A stretch of 64,000 nucleotides of DNA from an uncultured Bacteroidota bacterium (GTDB lineage: Bacteria; Bacteroidota; Bacteroidia; Flavobacteriales; Flavobacteriaceae). The notes beneath the pieces are model-generated. The model was not told the DNA's origin. It saw nothing but the letters and a program-made list of their open reading frames with translations, and ran no database searches. Numbering within the stretch: position 1 is the first letter of the stretch; every line of letters starts with the position of its first letter. The stretch spans positions 806,001 through 870,000 of the forward strand of contig CACMHY010000001.1 of the NCBI GenBank assembly GCA_902613595.1, read 5' to 3'. Positions 17,547 through 27,122 of this stretch are shown here, piece after piece. The translations under genes were made by a program, and so were the position numbers.

Positions 17547-18811
17547 AATCTAAATGATACAAGTTCTTTAGAAAGATGCGATTTAAGGTCAAAAATAAAT
17601 GAGTTTGAATTTATTTTTTTTATAAAATTGGTGTCATACTGCTTGTGAGGAACACAAAGAATTATTAAATCAAATTTTTCTTTTTCCAAGTCAACATCAT
17701 CAATTAATTGAATATTATAAGTTTTTTTAACCTCTTCCTTACTTGCTATACTATCATGTACAAATGAGTTTATTGAATAGCTTTTTAATTGATCATAAAC
17801 TTTTATTACTCCAGTATTTCTTATATCTGGACAATTTTCTTTAAAGGTAAACCCAAGAAGTAATGTTTTGAGTTCTAATATATTAAATCCTTTACTTAAT
17901 AATTTTTTCACAAGAACATCTATAACTTTATACCCATAACTGTCATTAATTTCTCTACCTGCCAATATGATTTTAGGGTCAACACCAACTTCGGAGGCTT
18001 TATATGAGAGATAATACGGATCAACTCCAATACAATGTCCTCCAACCAGACCAGGTGAAAAATTCAAAAAATTCCATTTTGTCGCTGCTGCCTCAAGAAC
18101 CTCTGAAGTATCTACTCCAATTTTATTAAATACCAGTGATATTTCGTTCATGAATGCTATGTTGATATCCCTTTGACTGTTTTCAATAATTTTAGCTGAT
18201 TCTGCTACTTTAATGCTTGATGCTCGATGTGTACCTGCTTTTACTATTGAACCATACAATTTATCAACAAACTTAGCAGTTTTATCATTGGATCCTGATG
18301 TTATTTTAATAATGTTTTCTAGGCAATTCACTTTGTCACCTGGATTAATTCTCTCTGGTGAATATCCACAAAAGAAGTCAACATTATAAGTTAAATTGGA
18401 TTCGTTTTCAAGAATTGGAACACAAATCTCTTCAGTTGTTCCAGGATAGACGGTAGATTCATAAATAATTATATCATTTTTTTTTAGATTCTTAGCTACT
18501 AGTTTTGTTGCAGAAATAATACTTTTTAAATCTGGATTTTTATCATCTGTAATCGGGGTTGGAACAGTAACTATGTAGATATTACAATCAATTAAATCTA
18601 ATTTATTATTGGTAACGTATAAATTCGTATTCAATGACTTTTTTAGCTGATCCGAATTTGTTTCCATGGTCGAGTCAACACCTTTATTTAATTGATTGAT
18701 TCTATGAAAATCAATATCAAACCCAACAACCTTATTTTTTTTTGAAAAAGCTAAAGCTAAGGGAAGTCCCACATATCCTAAACCAATTATTCCAATTTTG
18801 TTAAATTCCAT
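17543..18811 (-). CDS. nucleotide-sugar 6-dehydrogenase (TviB/WbpO type)
   Basis: A 422-residue UDP-glucose/UDP-HexNAc dehydrogenase. NAD motif IGLGYVGLPLALAF near 9-22, ESTVYPGTTEE, and the catalytic Cys in GGHCIGVDPYYL. The shape (IGVDPYYL, VGVDPKIILAGREIND) is that of TviB/WbpO/WbpA enzymes that oxidise UDP-GlcNAc or UDP-GalNAc to the uronic acid, and not that of the second, Ugd-type dehydrogenase at 31259. It would thus feed an amino-uronic acid to the glycan. ATG start overlapping neuA by 11 bases. Confidence 0.88.
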   Translation of the reverse strand: MEFNKIGIIGLGYVGLPLALAFSKKNKVVGFDIDFHRINQLNKGVDSTMETNSDQLKKSLNTNLYVTNNKLDLIDCNIYIVTVPTPITDDKNPDLKSIISATKLVAKNLKKNDIIIYESTVYPGTTEEICVPILENESNLTYNVDFFCGYSPERINPGDKVNCLENIIKITSGSNDKTAKFVDKLYGSIVKAGTHRASSIKVAESAKIIENSQRDINIAFMNEISLVFNKIGVDTSEVLEAAATKWNFLNFSPGLVGGHCIGVDPYYLSYKASEVGVDPKIILAGREINDSYGYKVIDVLVKKLLSKGFNILELKTLLLGFTFKENCPDIRNTGVIKVYDQLKSYSINSFVHDSIASKEEVKKTYNIQLIDDVDLEKEKFDLIILCVPHKQYDTNFIKKINSNSFIFDLKSHLSKELVSFRL

Positions 18812-19484
18812 TTTTATTTTTTAAAAGTAAACTTGCAAGTTTTAAATCAGACTCTTCGTCTATATCTATACTCTCAATTTTTGACATTTGATAGCCTAAA
18901 ATTTTTCCTCCAAAAATATAGTCTTTAATATTAACCCTTTTAGTTATATAGATTGCAGCGCCATTTCTAGCATAATATTCTTCCTTTTGGTGTCTGTTGT
19001 ATATTTTTGAGTTGTCTATTTCAACTAAATAGCCATTTTTATTTTTCATTAAAGATTTAGGAACAAAATTATGAGGGATATTTACAACACTAACTAAACT
19101 ATTAGCTTCAGGATTTTTTAAAATTAATTCCATTGCTTCATTAATATGAATTTCTGTTCTTAAGGGGGATGTTGGCTGCAGATATACAATGTATCGATGA
19201 TTAATTTTTTTTGTTTCCAAAACATGATTAACTACATCAATCGCTTTAGATTCATCTTTTGATATCTCATCTGGCCGTTTTATATAATCATAACCCTTTT
19301 TTAAACAATAATTAATCAATTTTTGAGAATCAGTTGAGATTACAAAATCATCAATCTTAGATGCTATTACTGAATTTATTGTATGCTGAATTAATGGAAC
19401 TCCATTTAAATCAATCATATTTTTATTTTTTATTCCTTTGCTTCCAGCTCTTGCTGGAATTATTGCAAAAAAATCACCTCTCAT
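18801..19484 (-). CDS. neuA: CMP-nonulosonate cytidylyltransferase (NeuA/LegF family), copy 1
   Basis: A 227-residue CTP transferase that activates a nonulosonic (sialic-type) acid. FAIIPARAGSKGIKNKN near 6-22 is the CTP-binding signature; LQPTSPLR and SIDIDEESDLKLA are conserved. There is no C-terminal phosphatase or esterase domain. It directly follows neuC and neuB (neuB-neuC-neuA transcription order), together a complete UDP-GlcNAc to CMP-nonulosonate set. Whether the acid is Neu5Ac or a legionaminic type is not fixed by sequence reading alone. Confidence 0.88.
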   Translation of the reverse strand: MRGDFFAIIPARAGSKGIKNKNMIDLNGVPLIQHTINSVIASKIDDFVISTDSQKLINYCLKKGYDYIKRPDEISKDESKAIDVVNHVLETKKINHRYIVYLQPTSPLRTEIHINEAMELILKNPEANSLVSVVNIPHNFVPKSLMKNKNGYLVEIDNSKIYNRHQKEEYYARNGAAIYITKRVNIKDYIFGGKILGYQMSKIESIDIDEESDLKLASLLLKNKNGI

Positions 19485-20644
19485 TAATAATTTATTATTT
19501 TTTGTATCTGTGGTAATTTTATATCAGATAGTAATTTCGAAATTTTTTCTCCAGCATTTCCATTTCCATAAAGTACTTTTGAATCATATTTATTTATTTG
19601 AATTTGATCTTCAATTGCCTTTAAAATATTATCTTTTTTATATTCAACATCTATCACATTATCACCTCTATGTCTAAGGTTTTGACGGCTCCCAATATTT
19701 ACAACAGGTGTCCCTATAAATTCACCTTCTCTTATACCAGAACTACTATTACCAATTAAACAGGAGGTCGTATTCATCAAATGAATATAGTGTGCAATTG
19801 GTAAGTTTTTATAAATGCTTAACCAATAACAGTTGTTTTTTTCCCTAAATGATCTTATTGCTTTAGAAATTTCGTCGCTCCCAGCGTCAATATTAGGCCA
19901 TAACATTATCGTGGGTAATTTTAGAATATTCAAGGCCTCCAAGGTTTCATTAATGTGGATGCGATTTTTTCCGAATTCAGTAGTAACAGGGTGTTGAGAC
20001 ACTAGCAAGAATTTTTCCTTAAAATTTATTTGAGTTCCAACACCTTTGTTTTTATTAAAGTTTTTTTCTAAGAATTCCACCGAATTTTTTCTGAGCTCTT
20101 CTTTTACGAGATCAATTCTAGGGCATCCAAAATTAAAAACAAACTTTGGGTCTTCTCCTAATTTTATAATTCTGTTTTTAGCATCTTCATTTGATGGAAA
20201 ATGAATGTGTGCAAACTTCGTAATTGCGTGTCTGATGCTTTCATCGATAGTTCCTGTTACTTCACCTCCCATTGTGTGAACTAAAATTCTATTTGTGTAA
20301 ACTGTTGCAATTGCAATAGACATCATCTCAAATCTATCTCCCACAACTATAACAATTTCTGGATCAAGATTATCTATGATCATAGTCATTTCAATTATAC
20401 CAAGTCCTGTAGATTTTGACATGGTTATAGGGTTTTCACCTTCAATATTATTATAAAATTTTGAATCAATTTTAAACCCATCTTTTTTTATTAAATCCTC
20501 AACCTTTCCAAATCGATCCAAAACTGCAGAAGATCCCAAGACAACCTGTAATTCTATTTTTGAATTATTTTTCAAGTGATGCATCACAGACTTTATGCTA
20601 CTATAATTTGCACGACTACCAACAAAAACACATATTTTTCTCAT
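19484..20644 (-). CDS. neuC: UDP-GlcNAc 2-epimerase, hydrolysing (NeuC/LegG family)
   Basis: A 386-residue GT-B-fold enzyme: KICVFVGSRANYSSIKS at the start, VVVGDRFEMMSIAIA, HTMGGEVTGTIDESIRHAITK and SCLIGNSSSGIREG near 310. Hydrolysing enzymes release free ManNAc (or its 2,4-diacetamido analogue) for NeuB. It is different from the WecB-type enzyme at 11160. It begins within one base of the neuB stop and ends at the neuA start. No LegB/LegC/LegH genes lie beside it, favouring UDP-GlcNAc and so a Neu5Ac-type product (inference). Confidence 0.88.
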   Translation of the reverse strand: MRKICVFVGSRANYSSIKSVMHHLKNNSKIELQVVLGSSAVLDRFGKVEDLIKKDGFKIDSKFYNNIEGENPITMSKSTGLGIIEMTMIIDNLDPEIVIVVGDRFEMMSIAIATVYTNRILVHTMGGEVTGTIDESIRHAITKFAHIHFPSNEDAKNRIIKLGEDPKFVFNFGCPRIDLVKEELRKNSVEFLEKNFNKNKGVGTQINFKEKFLLVSQHPVTTEFGKNRIHINETLEALNILKLPTIMLWPNIDAGSDEISKAIRSFREKNNCYWLSIYKNLPIAHYIHLMNTTSCLIGNSSSGIREGEFIGTPVVNIGSRQNLRHRGDNVIDVEYKKDNILKAIEDQIQINKYDSKVLYGNGNAGEKISKLLSDIKLPQIQKIINY

Positions 20645-21634
20645 TTATTTTAATTCTTCCTTTTTAATTAATTGGTCCTTTTTAACCTCGGACAAAAGAA
20701 TTTTACCAATAATTTCCTTGTAGTATTTAGGGGGTAAACCGTTACCTGGTTTTTTAAATGATAAATCACTAAACTCTATCATTTTGCCCTTTTCTAGATC
20801 TTTTGACGCTACAATTGATTTTTGAAATGTAATTCTCATGTTTTTAATATTATCGTCAAAATTATTTTTTTTTATTTCTGAGGATAAAGCCTTTTCTAAT
20901 TTTCGAATTTCATCAACCATGAATTTAAATTCTTTTGGCTCAAATGAATTTTTTGCATCACTACCATACATTTCTTTTGAAAGTGTAAAATGTTTTTCAA
21001 TGATTTTTGCTCCAAAAGTAATAGCGGCAATAGGGATAGCTATAGAATCTGTGTGGTCTGAAAAGCCTATGGGAATATTGTATCTATTTTTATAGAAATC
21101 AATCATATTTAGTCCTGACTTTTCTGGAGGACAAGGATATTCGGATGTACACTGAAGTAAGCTTATTTTATTTTTTTTAAAAATTGATACTGCCAAATCT
21201 ACTTCGTCTAAATTACTCATCCCAGATGAAATAATAACCTCTTTATGTGTTTTAGCTATTTTTTCTAAAAGAGGAATATTTGTAATTTCTCCAGAAGGTA
21301 TTTTGTATTTTTTTAATCCTATCGATTCCAGTAAATCAACAGCTTCAAGTGAAAAAGGAGATGAGATAAAGTCCTTATTTAGTTTTATCTCAACATAATC
21401 TTTTAAGCTTTCCCATTCGTTTTTTGAAAAGGCCGTTCTATTAAAGTACTGCTCTCTAGTTTCATCAGAGAAATATGGGGGATTAGGAGCTCTTTTCGTG
21501 CTTTCTGCAGAAAAAATATGCGTTTGAAATTTAATTGCATTAGCCCCCATTTTAGATGCAGACTCGGCAAATTTTTTCGCTAAGCCCAAGGAACCCTCAT
21601 GAGTATTACCTATTTCAGCTATAATGTATGTCAT
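20645..21634 (-). CDS. neuB: N-acetylneuraminate/nonulosonate synthase, copy 1
   Basis: A 329-residue NeuB-family aldolase-type enzyme that condenses PEP with ManNAc or a related sugar. TYIIAEIGNTHEG near 2-14, KFQTH, KIPSGEITNIPLLE, LQCTSEYPCP, GFSDHT and IEKHFTL are present, with a C-terminal SAF (antifreeze-like) domain from about 265. The usual GPDH motif after KHFTL is replaced by YGSDAKNSFEP, so it forms a different subgroup from copy 2 at 28675. Immediately upstream of neuC. Confidence 0.88.
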   Translation of the reverse strand: MTYIIAEIGNTHEGSLGLAKKFAESASKMGANAIKFQTHIFSAESTKRAPNPPYFSDETREQYFNRTAFSKNEWESLKDYVEIKLNKDFISSPFSLEAVDLLESIGLKKYKIPSGEITNIPLLEKIAKTHKEVIISSGMSNLDEVDLAVSIFKKNKISLLQCTSEYPCPPEKSGLNMIDFYKNRYNIPIGFSDHTDSIAIPIAAITFGAKIIEKHFTLSKEMYGSDAKNSFEPKEFKFMVDEIRKLEKALSSEIKKNNFDDNIKNMRITFQKSIVASKDLEKGKMIEFSDLSFKKPGNGLPPKYYKEIIGKILLSEVKKDQLIKKEELK

Positions 21635-21635
21635 T

Positions 21636-23063
21636 TTATATTTTTTTAATTTTATGGATTAAACTCTGGTTATAGAATATGAAAATTAAAAATGAAATAA
21701 TCGCAAAAAGTGTGAACTTGAATAAAAAACCTGAAAAAAATGTATCTCCTAAATATTCTACATGTGGAATATAACTGAGACAAATAATTAAAATTGAAAA
21801 TATTAATAACTGTAAATTAATTTTTATATCCATATACTTATCAAGATAAAATTCTACAATTAAATATGATATTAATTGAGATAAGCCTACTACATATGGT
21901 ATTGAATTTATCTTAAAATATTTAATAAGAAAATAATTTAATACCACACTTATCGTAAAACATATGAGAGAAATTATAAAAATAAAATTTGTTTTTTTTA
22001 GAAAATAAAGCCCTAGAGCTTTTACATTGTATAGAACTCTAAAAAAGAATGAACAGTTTAGAATCAAAAAAAATAGATGTGCGCCGACGTACTTTTCGTC
22101 AAGAAATATTTCAAAAATTTCTTTTGAAAATACATTTGCACTAAAAACAATTAGCGTTACAGAAATAATCTGAAAGTAACCAAAACTTTCTGCAGAAATT
22201 AATGCGTCAGGTATACTATTTTTTGCCTTTTCATAAAAAAATGGTTGATAAGAAAGGGAGATCTGATTTGCAACAAATTTAATTAAAGATGAGAATTTGT
22301 AAGCAATGAAATATAGCCCTAACAATTCTAAAGACAAATATCTCTCAAAAAAATATCTATCCGTATAAATAGATAAGGAAGCTAAAAAAGCATATGGTAT
22401 AAGGGGTATTGAATATTTTACTGAATCTGAAAATATTTTATTATCAAATTTTACTGGGGTAAAATAGTCTTTAAATTTAATTATTTGAATTCCTATAGTA
22501 ATAATTGAGCTTAGAACCATTATTGAAAAAAGTACATTTATTCCATAGCCCATAGATAAAAAATATATTTTCAAAATGGCACTGAAAATACTAACCGAAA
22601 AATTTAATTTAAATAAAAACCTGCTATTTTTTGTTATCCTAATGAGATATTCAAAAAAAGCAGTAAAACAGAACAAATAAGCTAGAAATAATCCCAATCT
22701 TACTTCATATAAATTATTAAATAATTTACTTTTTATCAGAAACACAAAATATTCAGTGAAATAAAGAAAAAACCCTAGTAACAGAGAAGCAATTATAAAT
22801 AAGGTAAGGAGCGACTGTGAAATTAAATTTTCTATTTTTTGATATTTATAATCAAAAAACAAAACATTTATAGGTTGATGCAATTGTAAAGAAATTATAG
22901 TACTAAAAACCAATTGTAATCCAATAATTAAAGAGTAAAGGGCAACTTCAATAGGACTTAAATATTTTGTCATAAAAGGAATGACAATTAGCCCAGTTAT
23001 TATTCCAATGATTTTTGATACTGTAAACCAGGCTGTTTCTTTTGCAAGTTTTTTAAATATCAA
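21636..23063 (-). CDS. wzx: oligosaccharide flippase (Wzx-like, MATE/MOP superfamily)
   Basis: A 475-residue integral membrane protein with about 12-14 hydrophobic segments. It begins FKKLAKETAWFTVSKIIG and has GLIVIPFMTKYLSP near 25-40, the standard Wzx N-terminus. It would flip undecaprenyl-PP-linked repeat units across the inner membrane. The start is TTG, sharing TTGA with the upstream stop; no nearby ATG keeps the first helix. It is the only flippase in the locus. Confidence 0.88.
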   Translation of the reverse strand: MIFKKLAKETAWFTVSKIIGIITGLIVIPFMTKYLSPIEVALYSLIIGLQLVFSTIISLQLHQPINVLFFDYKYQKIENLISQSLLTLFIIASLLLGFFLYFTEYFVFLIKSKLFNNLYEVRLGLFLAYLFCFTAFFEYLIRITKNSRFLFKLNFSVSIFSAILKIYFLSMGYGINVLFSIMVLSSIITIGIQIIKFKDYFTPVKFDNKIFSDSVKYSIPLIPYAFLASLSIYTDRYFFERYLSLELLGLYFIAYKFSSLIKFVANQISLSYQPFFYEKAKNSIPDALISAESFGYFQIISVTLIVFSANVFSKEIFEIFLDEKYVGAHLFFLILNCSFFFRVLYNVKALGLYFLKKTNFIFIISLICFTISVVLNYFLIKYFKINSIPYVVGLSQLISYLIVEFYLDKYMDIKINLQLLIFSILIICLSYIPHVEYLGDTFFSGFLFKFTLFAIISFLIFIFYNQSLIHKIKKI

Positions 23064-24328
23064 GATAGTATAGTTTGCAGCATTTGATTCATCTTACTTT
23101 CACTACTTTGTGAAAACAAATATTTTCTTTTTAAAGTTTCCCAATCTTTCGAATAATCAATTACTTCATTATTTTTTAATTCAGTACTCAGTAATTCCAT
23201 AGAATCAACATACGTTATAGATTCAAGATTACTAAACATACTCATATCTAAATCAAAAAAGTTTAGAATAATTGTCTTGACTCCTAATAGAGTTGACCAA
23301 ATTGCTACTGATGAATTAACACAAACAAATAATTTTGCATGAATTAATTCTTCATGTATTGGTTTTTTTGTAATAAGGCATTTGAATTTTTTTTCTAAAA
23401 ATTTGTAATTTTTATAATTTGATTTTGGATGCAAGCTAATTATTACCTTCTGATTACCACACAAAGTCTTTAAAAGTTGGTTGATGAATTTAATATGAGT
23501 TTCCCAGTTTAGAATTTTATGTTCATATAAATGAGGTAAGCTCAGCAAAATATTTTTTTTCTTTTTTTCAAGATTTTCTGAAAAATAGTCAAACTCATTT
23601 CTACCAACATATCTAATTTTTTCATGTCGCAAGATATTTTTTGAAACTTGATTGAGTGTGTGATTTGAATCTAAACATAAAATTGTTGTTGTTGGGTGGT
23701 TTCCTATAGAGAATGGGTTTTCTGTAATGCAATTAAATAGCTTAAGTGTAAAGTATTGTGATAAGGAATAAAAGCCATAAGTGCTTTTATCTTTTTGAAA
23801 TTTATATTTTGAGTTGATCAATTTCTTTCCAATGATATTTAATTTGAAAGCCACTGGGTTTTTAACTCTAACTAATTGACCTGAGTTTATAATTGACAAA
23901 TAAGGTAATACTATTTTGATCCTGAATTTTTTAGCTAGAATTAAAATTATAGTCTCAAAACTTGGCCCTGATCTGTCACTATTCAATAAAATTAACTTTG
24001 GGACTTGATCCAAAATCAGTTTTTGAATTTTTAACTTATTATTTATTAAAAAAAAGGAATAAAAAATTATTCCGATTGGACTATTATGAAAAATTATTTT
24101 TGCTAAAATTTTTAAAAATGATGTTTTTGAGTTATTGGGATCTTGGTTTGACTCTTTAAAAAAGTTTGTTTTTTTTGCTCCATTAAAATCCAAAAGTTCA
24201 ACTTTTTTAAAACAGGTGATTAAAAAAAATATTTCATTTTCTTTATCTAGACTTTGAGCTAATTTTAACTGTGAATTAAAGTTTGCTTTTTTATCTACTA
24301 AAATCCATATAATGGATTTACCACTCAT
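23060..24328 (-). CDS. probable capsule-type GT-B glycosyltransferase, family unrecognised
   Basis: A 422-residue protein without a family I can name. The N-terminal part (SIIWILVDKKANFNSQ) looks Rossmann-like; the C-terminal half has KVIISLHPKSNYKNYKFL near 295, then HEELIHAKLFVCVNSSVAIWSTLLGVK. This basic HPK strand and Ser-rich loop resemble polysialyltransferase/KpsS-like capsule transferases that use CMP- or UDP-sugars. As it lies between a NeuA gene and wzx, a nonulosonate transferase is a reasonable guess, no more. ATG start. Confidence 0.55.
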   Translation of the reverse strand: MSGKSIIWILVDKKANFNSQLKLAQSLDKENEIFFLITCFKKVELLDFNGAKKTNFFKESNQDPNNSKTSFLKILAKIIFHNSPIGIIFYSFFLINNKLKIQKLILDQVPKLILLNSDRSGPSFETIILILAKKFRIKIVLPYLSIINSGQLVRVKNPVAFKLNIIGKKLINSKYKFQKDKSTYGFYSLSQYFTLKLFNCITENPFSIGNHPTTTILCLDSNHTLNQVSKNILRHEKIRYVGRNEFDYFSENLEKKKKNILLSLPHLYEHKILNWETHIKFINQLLKTLCGNQKVIISLHPKSNYKNYKFLEKKFKCLITKKPIHEELIHAKLFVCVNSSVAIWSTLLGVKTIILNFFDLDMSMFSNLESITYVDSMELLSTELKNNEVIDYSKDWETLKRKYLFSQSSESKMNQMLQTILS

Positions 24329-25032
24329 TTTAAGTCGATTTTTTTGGAGACTATCTCAGCAATTTCCCAATCTAATTCATCATCAATATCTATTGAATAG
24401 TTCTGTTCCATTTCAAATTGCTTTATTTTACTAAAACTATTTATATAGCCTGATTTGAGAGATGCAATATTGAATAGAAAAATTGACCCATTAAGTTCAT
24501 AAACATTTGGACAGTCCTGTCTTCGATAATAATCTCCTTTTTTTGATCTTTCTAAAAATCCATTATTATTTTCCTCATATAAAGTGAAATATGGATTAGA
24601 TTTTGATTTAACAACTGAAATTATAGCATCCAAATCTTCGCTATATTCATTAAATATTTTTTTAAGGTCGGAGTCTTTTCTGAAGGGAGAAGTAGGTTGG
24701 AGCATAATTAGTTTTTTGTAATACATATTTCTCTCCTCTAATTCATGTATTGTATGTAATAGTGTATCATAAATTGGAGACTCATCAGTTGATAAATTTT
24801 CAAGTCTTTTGTTGGGAATATTTAAATTATATTGTTTTGATATGTCTAAAACTTTATCACAATTAGTTGAAATAAAAATATCTTCTTTTCTGAAGTTTCT
24901 TATAGCAAAGTCTATAGTATAAGATATTAAAGGCTTTCCATTTAACTTTTTAACATTTTTGCCTTTGATACCTTTTGAACCTGATCTCGCAGGTATAAAA
25001 ATGAGAGTATCATCTTTGTTGTTTAAGTTCAT
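24325..25032 (-). CDS. CMP-nonulosonate cytidylyltransferase (NeuA/PtmB family), copy 2
   Basis: A 235-residue CTP transferase: IFIPARSGSKGIKGKN near 11-26, STNCDKV, LQPTSPFRK and SIDIDDELDWEIAE, all diagnostic. It is distinct in sequence from copy 1 at 18801. It follows gmd (overlapping by 23 bases) and belongs to the sub-block gmd, aminotransferase, TIM-barrel, formyltransferase, neuB2. This implies a second nonulosonic acid or at least a second activation step. The ATG at 25032 is preferred over a TTG two codons upstream. Confidence 0.87.
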   Translation of the reverse strand: MNLNNKDDTLIFIPARSGSKGIKGKNVKKLNGKPLISYTIDFAIRNFRKEDIFISTNCDKVLDISKQYNLNIPNKRLENLSTDESPIYDTLLHTIHELEERNMYYKKLIMLQPTSPFRKDSDLKKIFNEYSEDLDAIISVVKSKSNPYFTLYEENNNGFLERSKKGDYYRRQDCPNVYELNGSIFLFNIASLKSGYINSFSKIKQFEMEQNYSIDIDDELDWEIAEIVSKKIDLK

Positions 25033-26041
25033 CTTCAATCATTAATTCAACCAATTCTTTAAATTTTACTTTTGGAGTCCAGTTCAGCTTTTTTTTAGCT
25101 TTAGATGGGTTTCCAACCAATAAATCAACTTCAGTTGGCCTAAAATAGTATTGATCTATTTCAACTAGAATTTTGTTACTATTTTTCTCGATACCAACTT
25201 CATTAATACTAGATCCCCTCCAGATAATTTCAATATCTAAGAGTTTGAATGCATATTCAATTAATTCTCTGACCGAATGGTGTTCTCCAGTGGCAATAAT
25301 AAAATCTTCTGGTGTTTTAGTCTGGAGCATCCTCCACATGGCATCCACATATTCAGGGGCATATCCCCAATCTCTTCTTGAATCTAAATTTCCAACCCTA
25401 AGAGTTCTATTCTTACCATTTTTGATTTTAACTACAGTTTCGATAACTTTTTTTGTAACGAAACTATTTCCTCTTCGAGGGCTCTCATGATTAAATAAAA
25501 TTCCATTTGCTGCAAAAATATTGTATGCCTCCCTGTAATTTATAGTAAGCCAATAAGCATAAAGTTTAGCCGCGGCATAGGGGCTCCTTGGATAAAAAGG
25601 TGTTTCTTCTGTTTGGGGTACTTCTTTAACTTTTCCATATAATTCACTTGTGGAAGCTTGATAGAACTTTGTCGTTGATTCAAATTTATTTTGCCTTATT
25701 GATTCCAAAATATTCAACGTACCTATAGCGTCTGTTTGTGCAGTGTAACCAGGAATATCGAACGAAACTCTCACATGACTTTGAGCCGCTAAATTATATA
25801 TTTCATCAGGTTTGACTTCAGAGATAATTCTGTTTATACTGAGCGAGTCAGTTACATCACCATATAAAGGTTTAAACAGTTCATTTTTTGTGTCCCCTTT
25901 ATATAAATGATCTACCCTGGATTTAAATTCTAAACTAGATCTTCTCAAAACTCCATAAACTTCATACCCTTTTTCTAATAAGTATTCTGACAAGTAACTC
26001 CCGTCTTGTCCTGCAACACCAGTAATCAACGCTTTTTTCAT
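25010..26041 (-). CDS. gmd: GDP-mannose 4,6-dehydratase
   Basis: A 343-residue extended SDR: ALITGVAGQDGSYLSEYLLEKGYEVYG near the start, NLAAQSHV, STSELYG, YAAAKLYAYW (YxxxK) and LFNHESPRRG, which together identify Gmd. It converts GDP-D-mannose to GDP-4-keto-6-deoxy-mannose. The partner here is not a fucose synthase but a DegT-type aminotransferase just upstream, pointing to GDP-perosamine. ATG at 26041 with GGGAATTAAG ahead is preferred over a TTG four codons upstream. Confidence 0.92.
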   Translation of the reverse strand: MKKALITGVAGQDGSYLSEYLLEKGYEVYGVLRRSSLEFKSRVDHLYKGDTKNELFKPLYGDVTDSLSINRIISEVKPDEIYNLAAQSHVRVSFDIPGYTAQTDAIGTLNILESIRQNKFESTTKFYQASTSELYGKVKEVPQTEETPFYPRSPYAAAKLYAYWLTINYREAYNIFAANGILFNHESPRRGNSFVTKKVIETVVKIKNGKNRTLRVGNLDSRRDWGYAPEYVDAMWRMLQTKTPEDFIIATGEHHSVRELIEYAFKLLDIEIIWRGSSINEVGIEKNSNKILVEIDQYYFRPTEVDLLVGNPSKAKKKLNWTPKVKFKELVELMIEDELKQQR

Positions 26042-26042
26042 C

Positions 26043-27122
26043 TTAATTCCCAATTATTAATGAACAGATTTTTTCAATCTCACTTTCTCTTAGTGATGGA
26101 AAAGATGGCAATAATAATCCTTTCCTATAAATACTTTTTGCCACTACACATTTTGAGTTTTCATAAAAAGGTAAAAGGTCAATAGGTGTAAAAAAAGGTC
26201 TGGTTTCAATATTATTTTTATTTAAAATATTCTCTGTCTCACGCTTTTGCTCAACCTTATCGAATATTACAGGTACCATCCAATATGAAGGTGTGCTCCC
26301 TTTTAGTTTATTAAGAAATTTAACCTTATTGGATAGTAATTTTTCATATTTATGGTAAACTATTGATTTACGCTCTAAAATTTCTTTTATGTTATCTATT
26401 TGAGCACAGCCTATTGCAGCTTGTATGTTTGTCATTCTGTAGTTATATCCTAATATATCATGGAAATATGTTTGAGATAAAGAATTACCTTGATTTTTGA
26501 GCTGTTTGATTTTTTCAAAATGTTTTTTTTGCTTACATATTACCATACCACCTTCCCCTGTTGTAATTGTTTTATTCCCAAAGAATGAAAATGTTGAAAT
26601 ATCAGAATATGATCCTGACATATCCTTTCCCAATGATGCTCCAAATGATTCTGCAGCGTCTTCAATAAGGTATAAATTATGTTTTTTACATATATTTTTG
26701 ATTTTAACCAGATCTACCATGTAACCATAAACATTTGTGACCAATATTGCTTTTGTTTTTTTGGTAACTAATTTTTCGATCAAACTAGAGTCAATATTTA
26801 AATCTGATTCTCGTATTTCACAAAAAACAGGTGTAGCGCCGGTGATTAATATTGAATTAGTTGACGCAACATAAGTGAAATTTGTTGTTATAACTTCATC
26901 GCCTTTTTTGATACCAATAGCAAGTAAAGCAAGGTGTAGAGCTGTTGTCCCGTTTGATGTTGAAGAACAGTATTTGGCTCCTATAAAATCACTAACTTTT
27001 TGTTCAAATTTTGATATGAATCTTCCCTTAGATGAAATCCAACTACTCTCAATACACTCTTGAACGTATTGTTTTTCCTTTTCGCCAATCCAAGGTTTAC
27101 AAATAGGAATTCTAGAATCCAC
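26043..27122 (-). CDS. DegT/DnrJ/EryC1 aminotransferase, perosamine-synthase-like
   Basis: A 359-residue PLP enzyme: ESSWISSKGRFISKFE near 28-43, GTTALHLALLAIG, EDAAESFGA, and the PLP Lys in FFGNKTITTGEGGM. The WISSKG start and GNKTITTGEGG block are typical of GDP-perosamine synthase (Per/RfbE), which aminates GDP-4-keto-6-deoxymannose, the Gmd product. Gmd is the next gene. An alternative is a LegC-type enzyme for nonulosonates. GTG start overlapping the TIM-barrel gene. Confidence 0.86.
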   Translation of the reverse strand: MDSRIPICKPWIGEKEKQYVQECIESSWISSKGRFISKFEQKVSDFIGAKYCSSTSNGTTALHLALLAIGIKKGDEVITTNFTYVASTNSILITGATPVFCEIRESDLNIDSSLIEKLVTKKTKAILVTNVYGYMVDLVKIKNICKKHNLYLIEDAAESFGASLGKDMSGSYSDISTFSFFGNKTITTGEGGMVICKQKKHFEKIKQLKNQGNSLSQTYFHDILGYNYRMTNIQAAIGCAQIDNIKEILERKSIVYHKYEKLLSNKVKFLNKLKGSTPSYWMVPVIFDKVEQKRETENILNKNNIETRPFFTPIDLLPFYENSKCVVAKSIYRKGLLLPSFPSLRESEIEKICSLIIGN

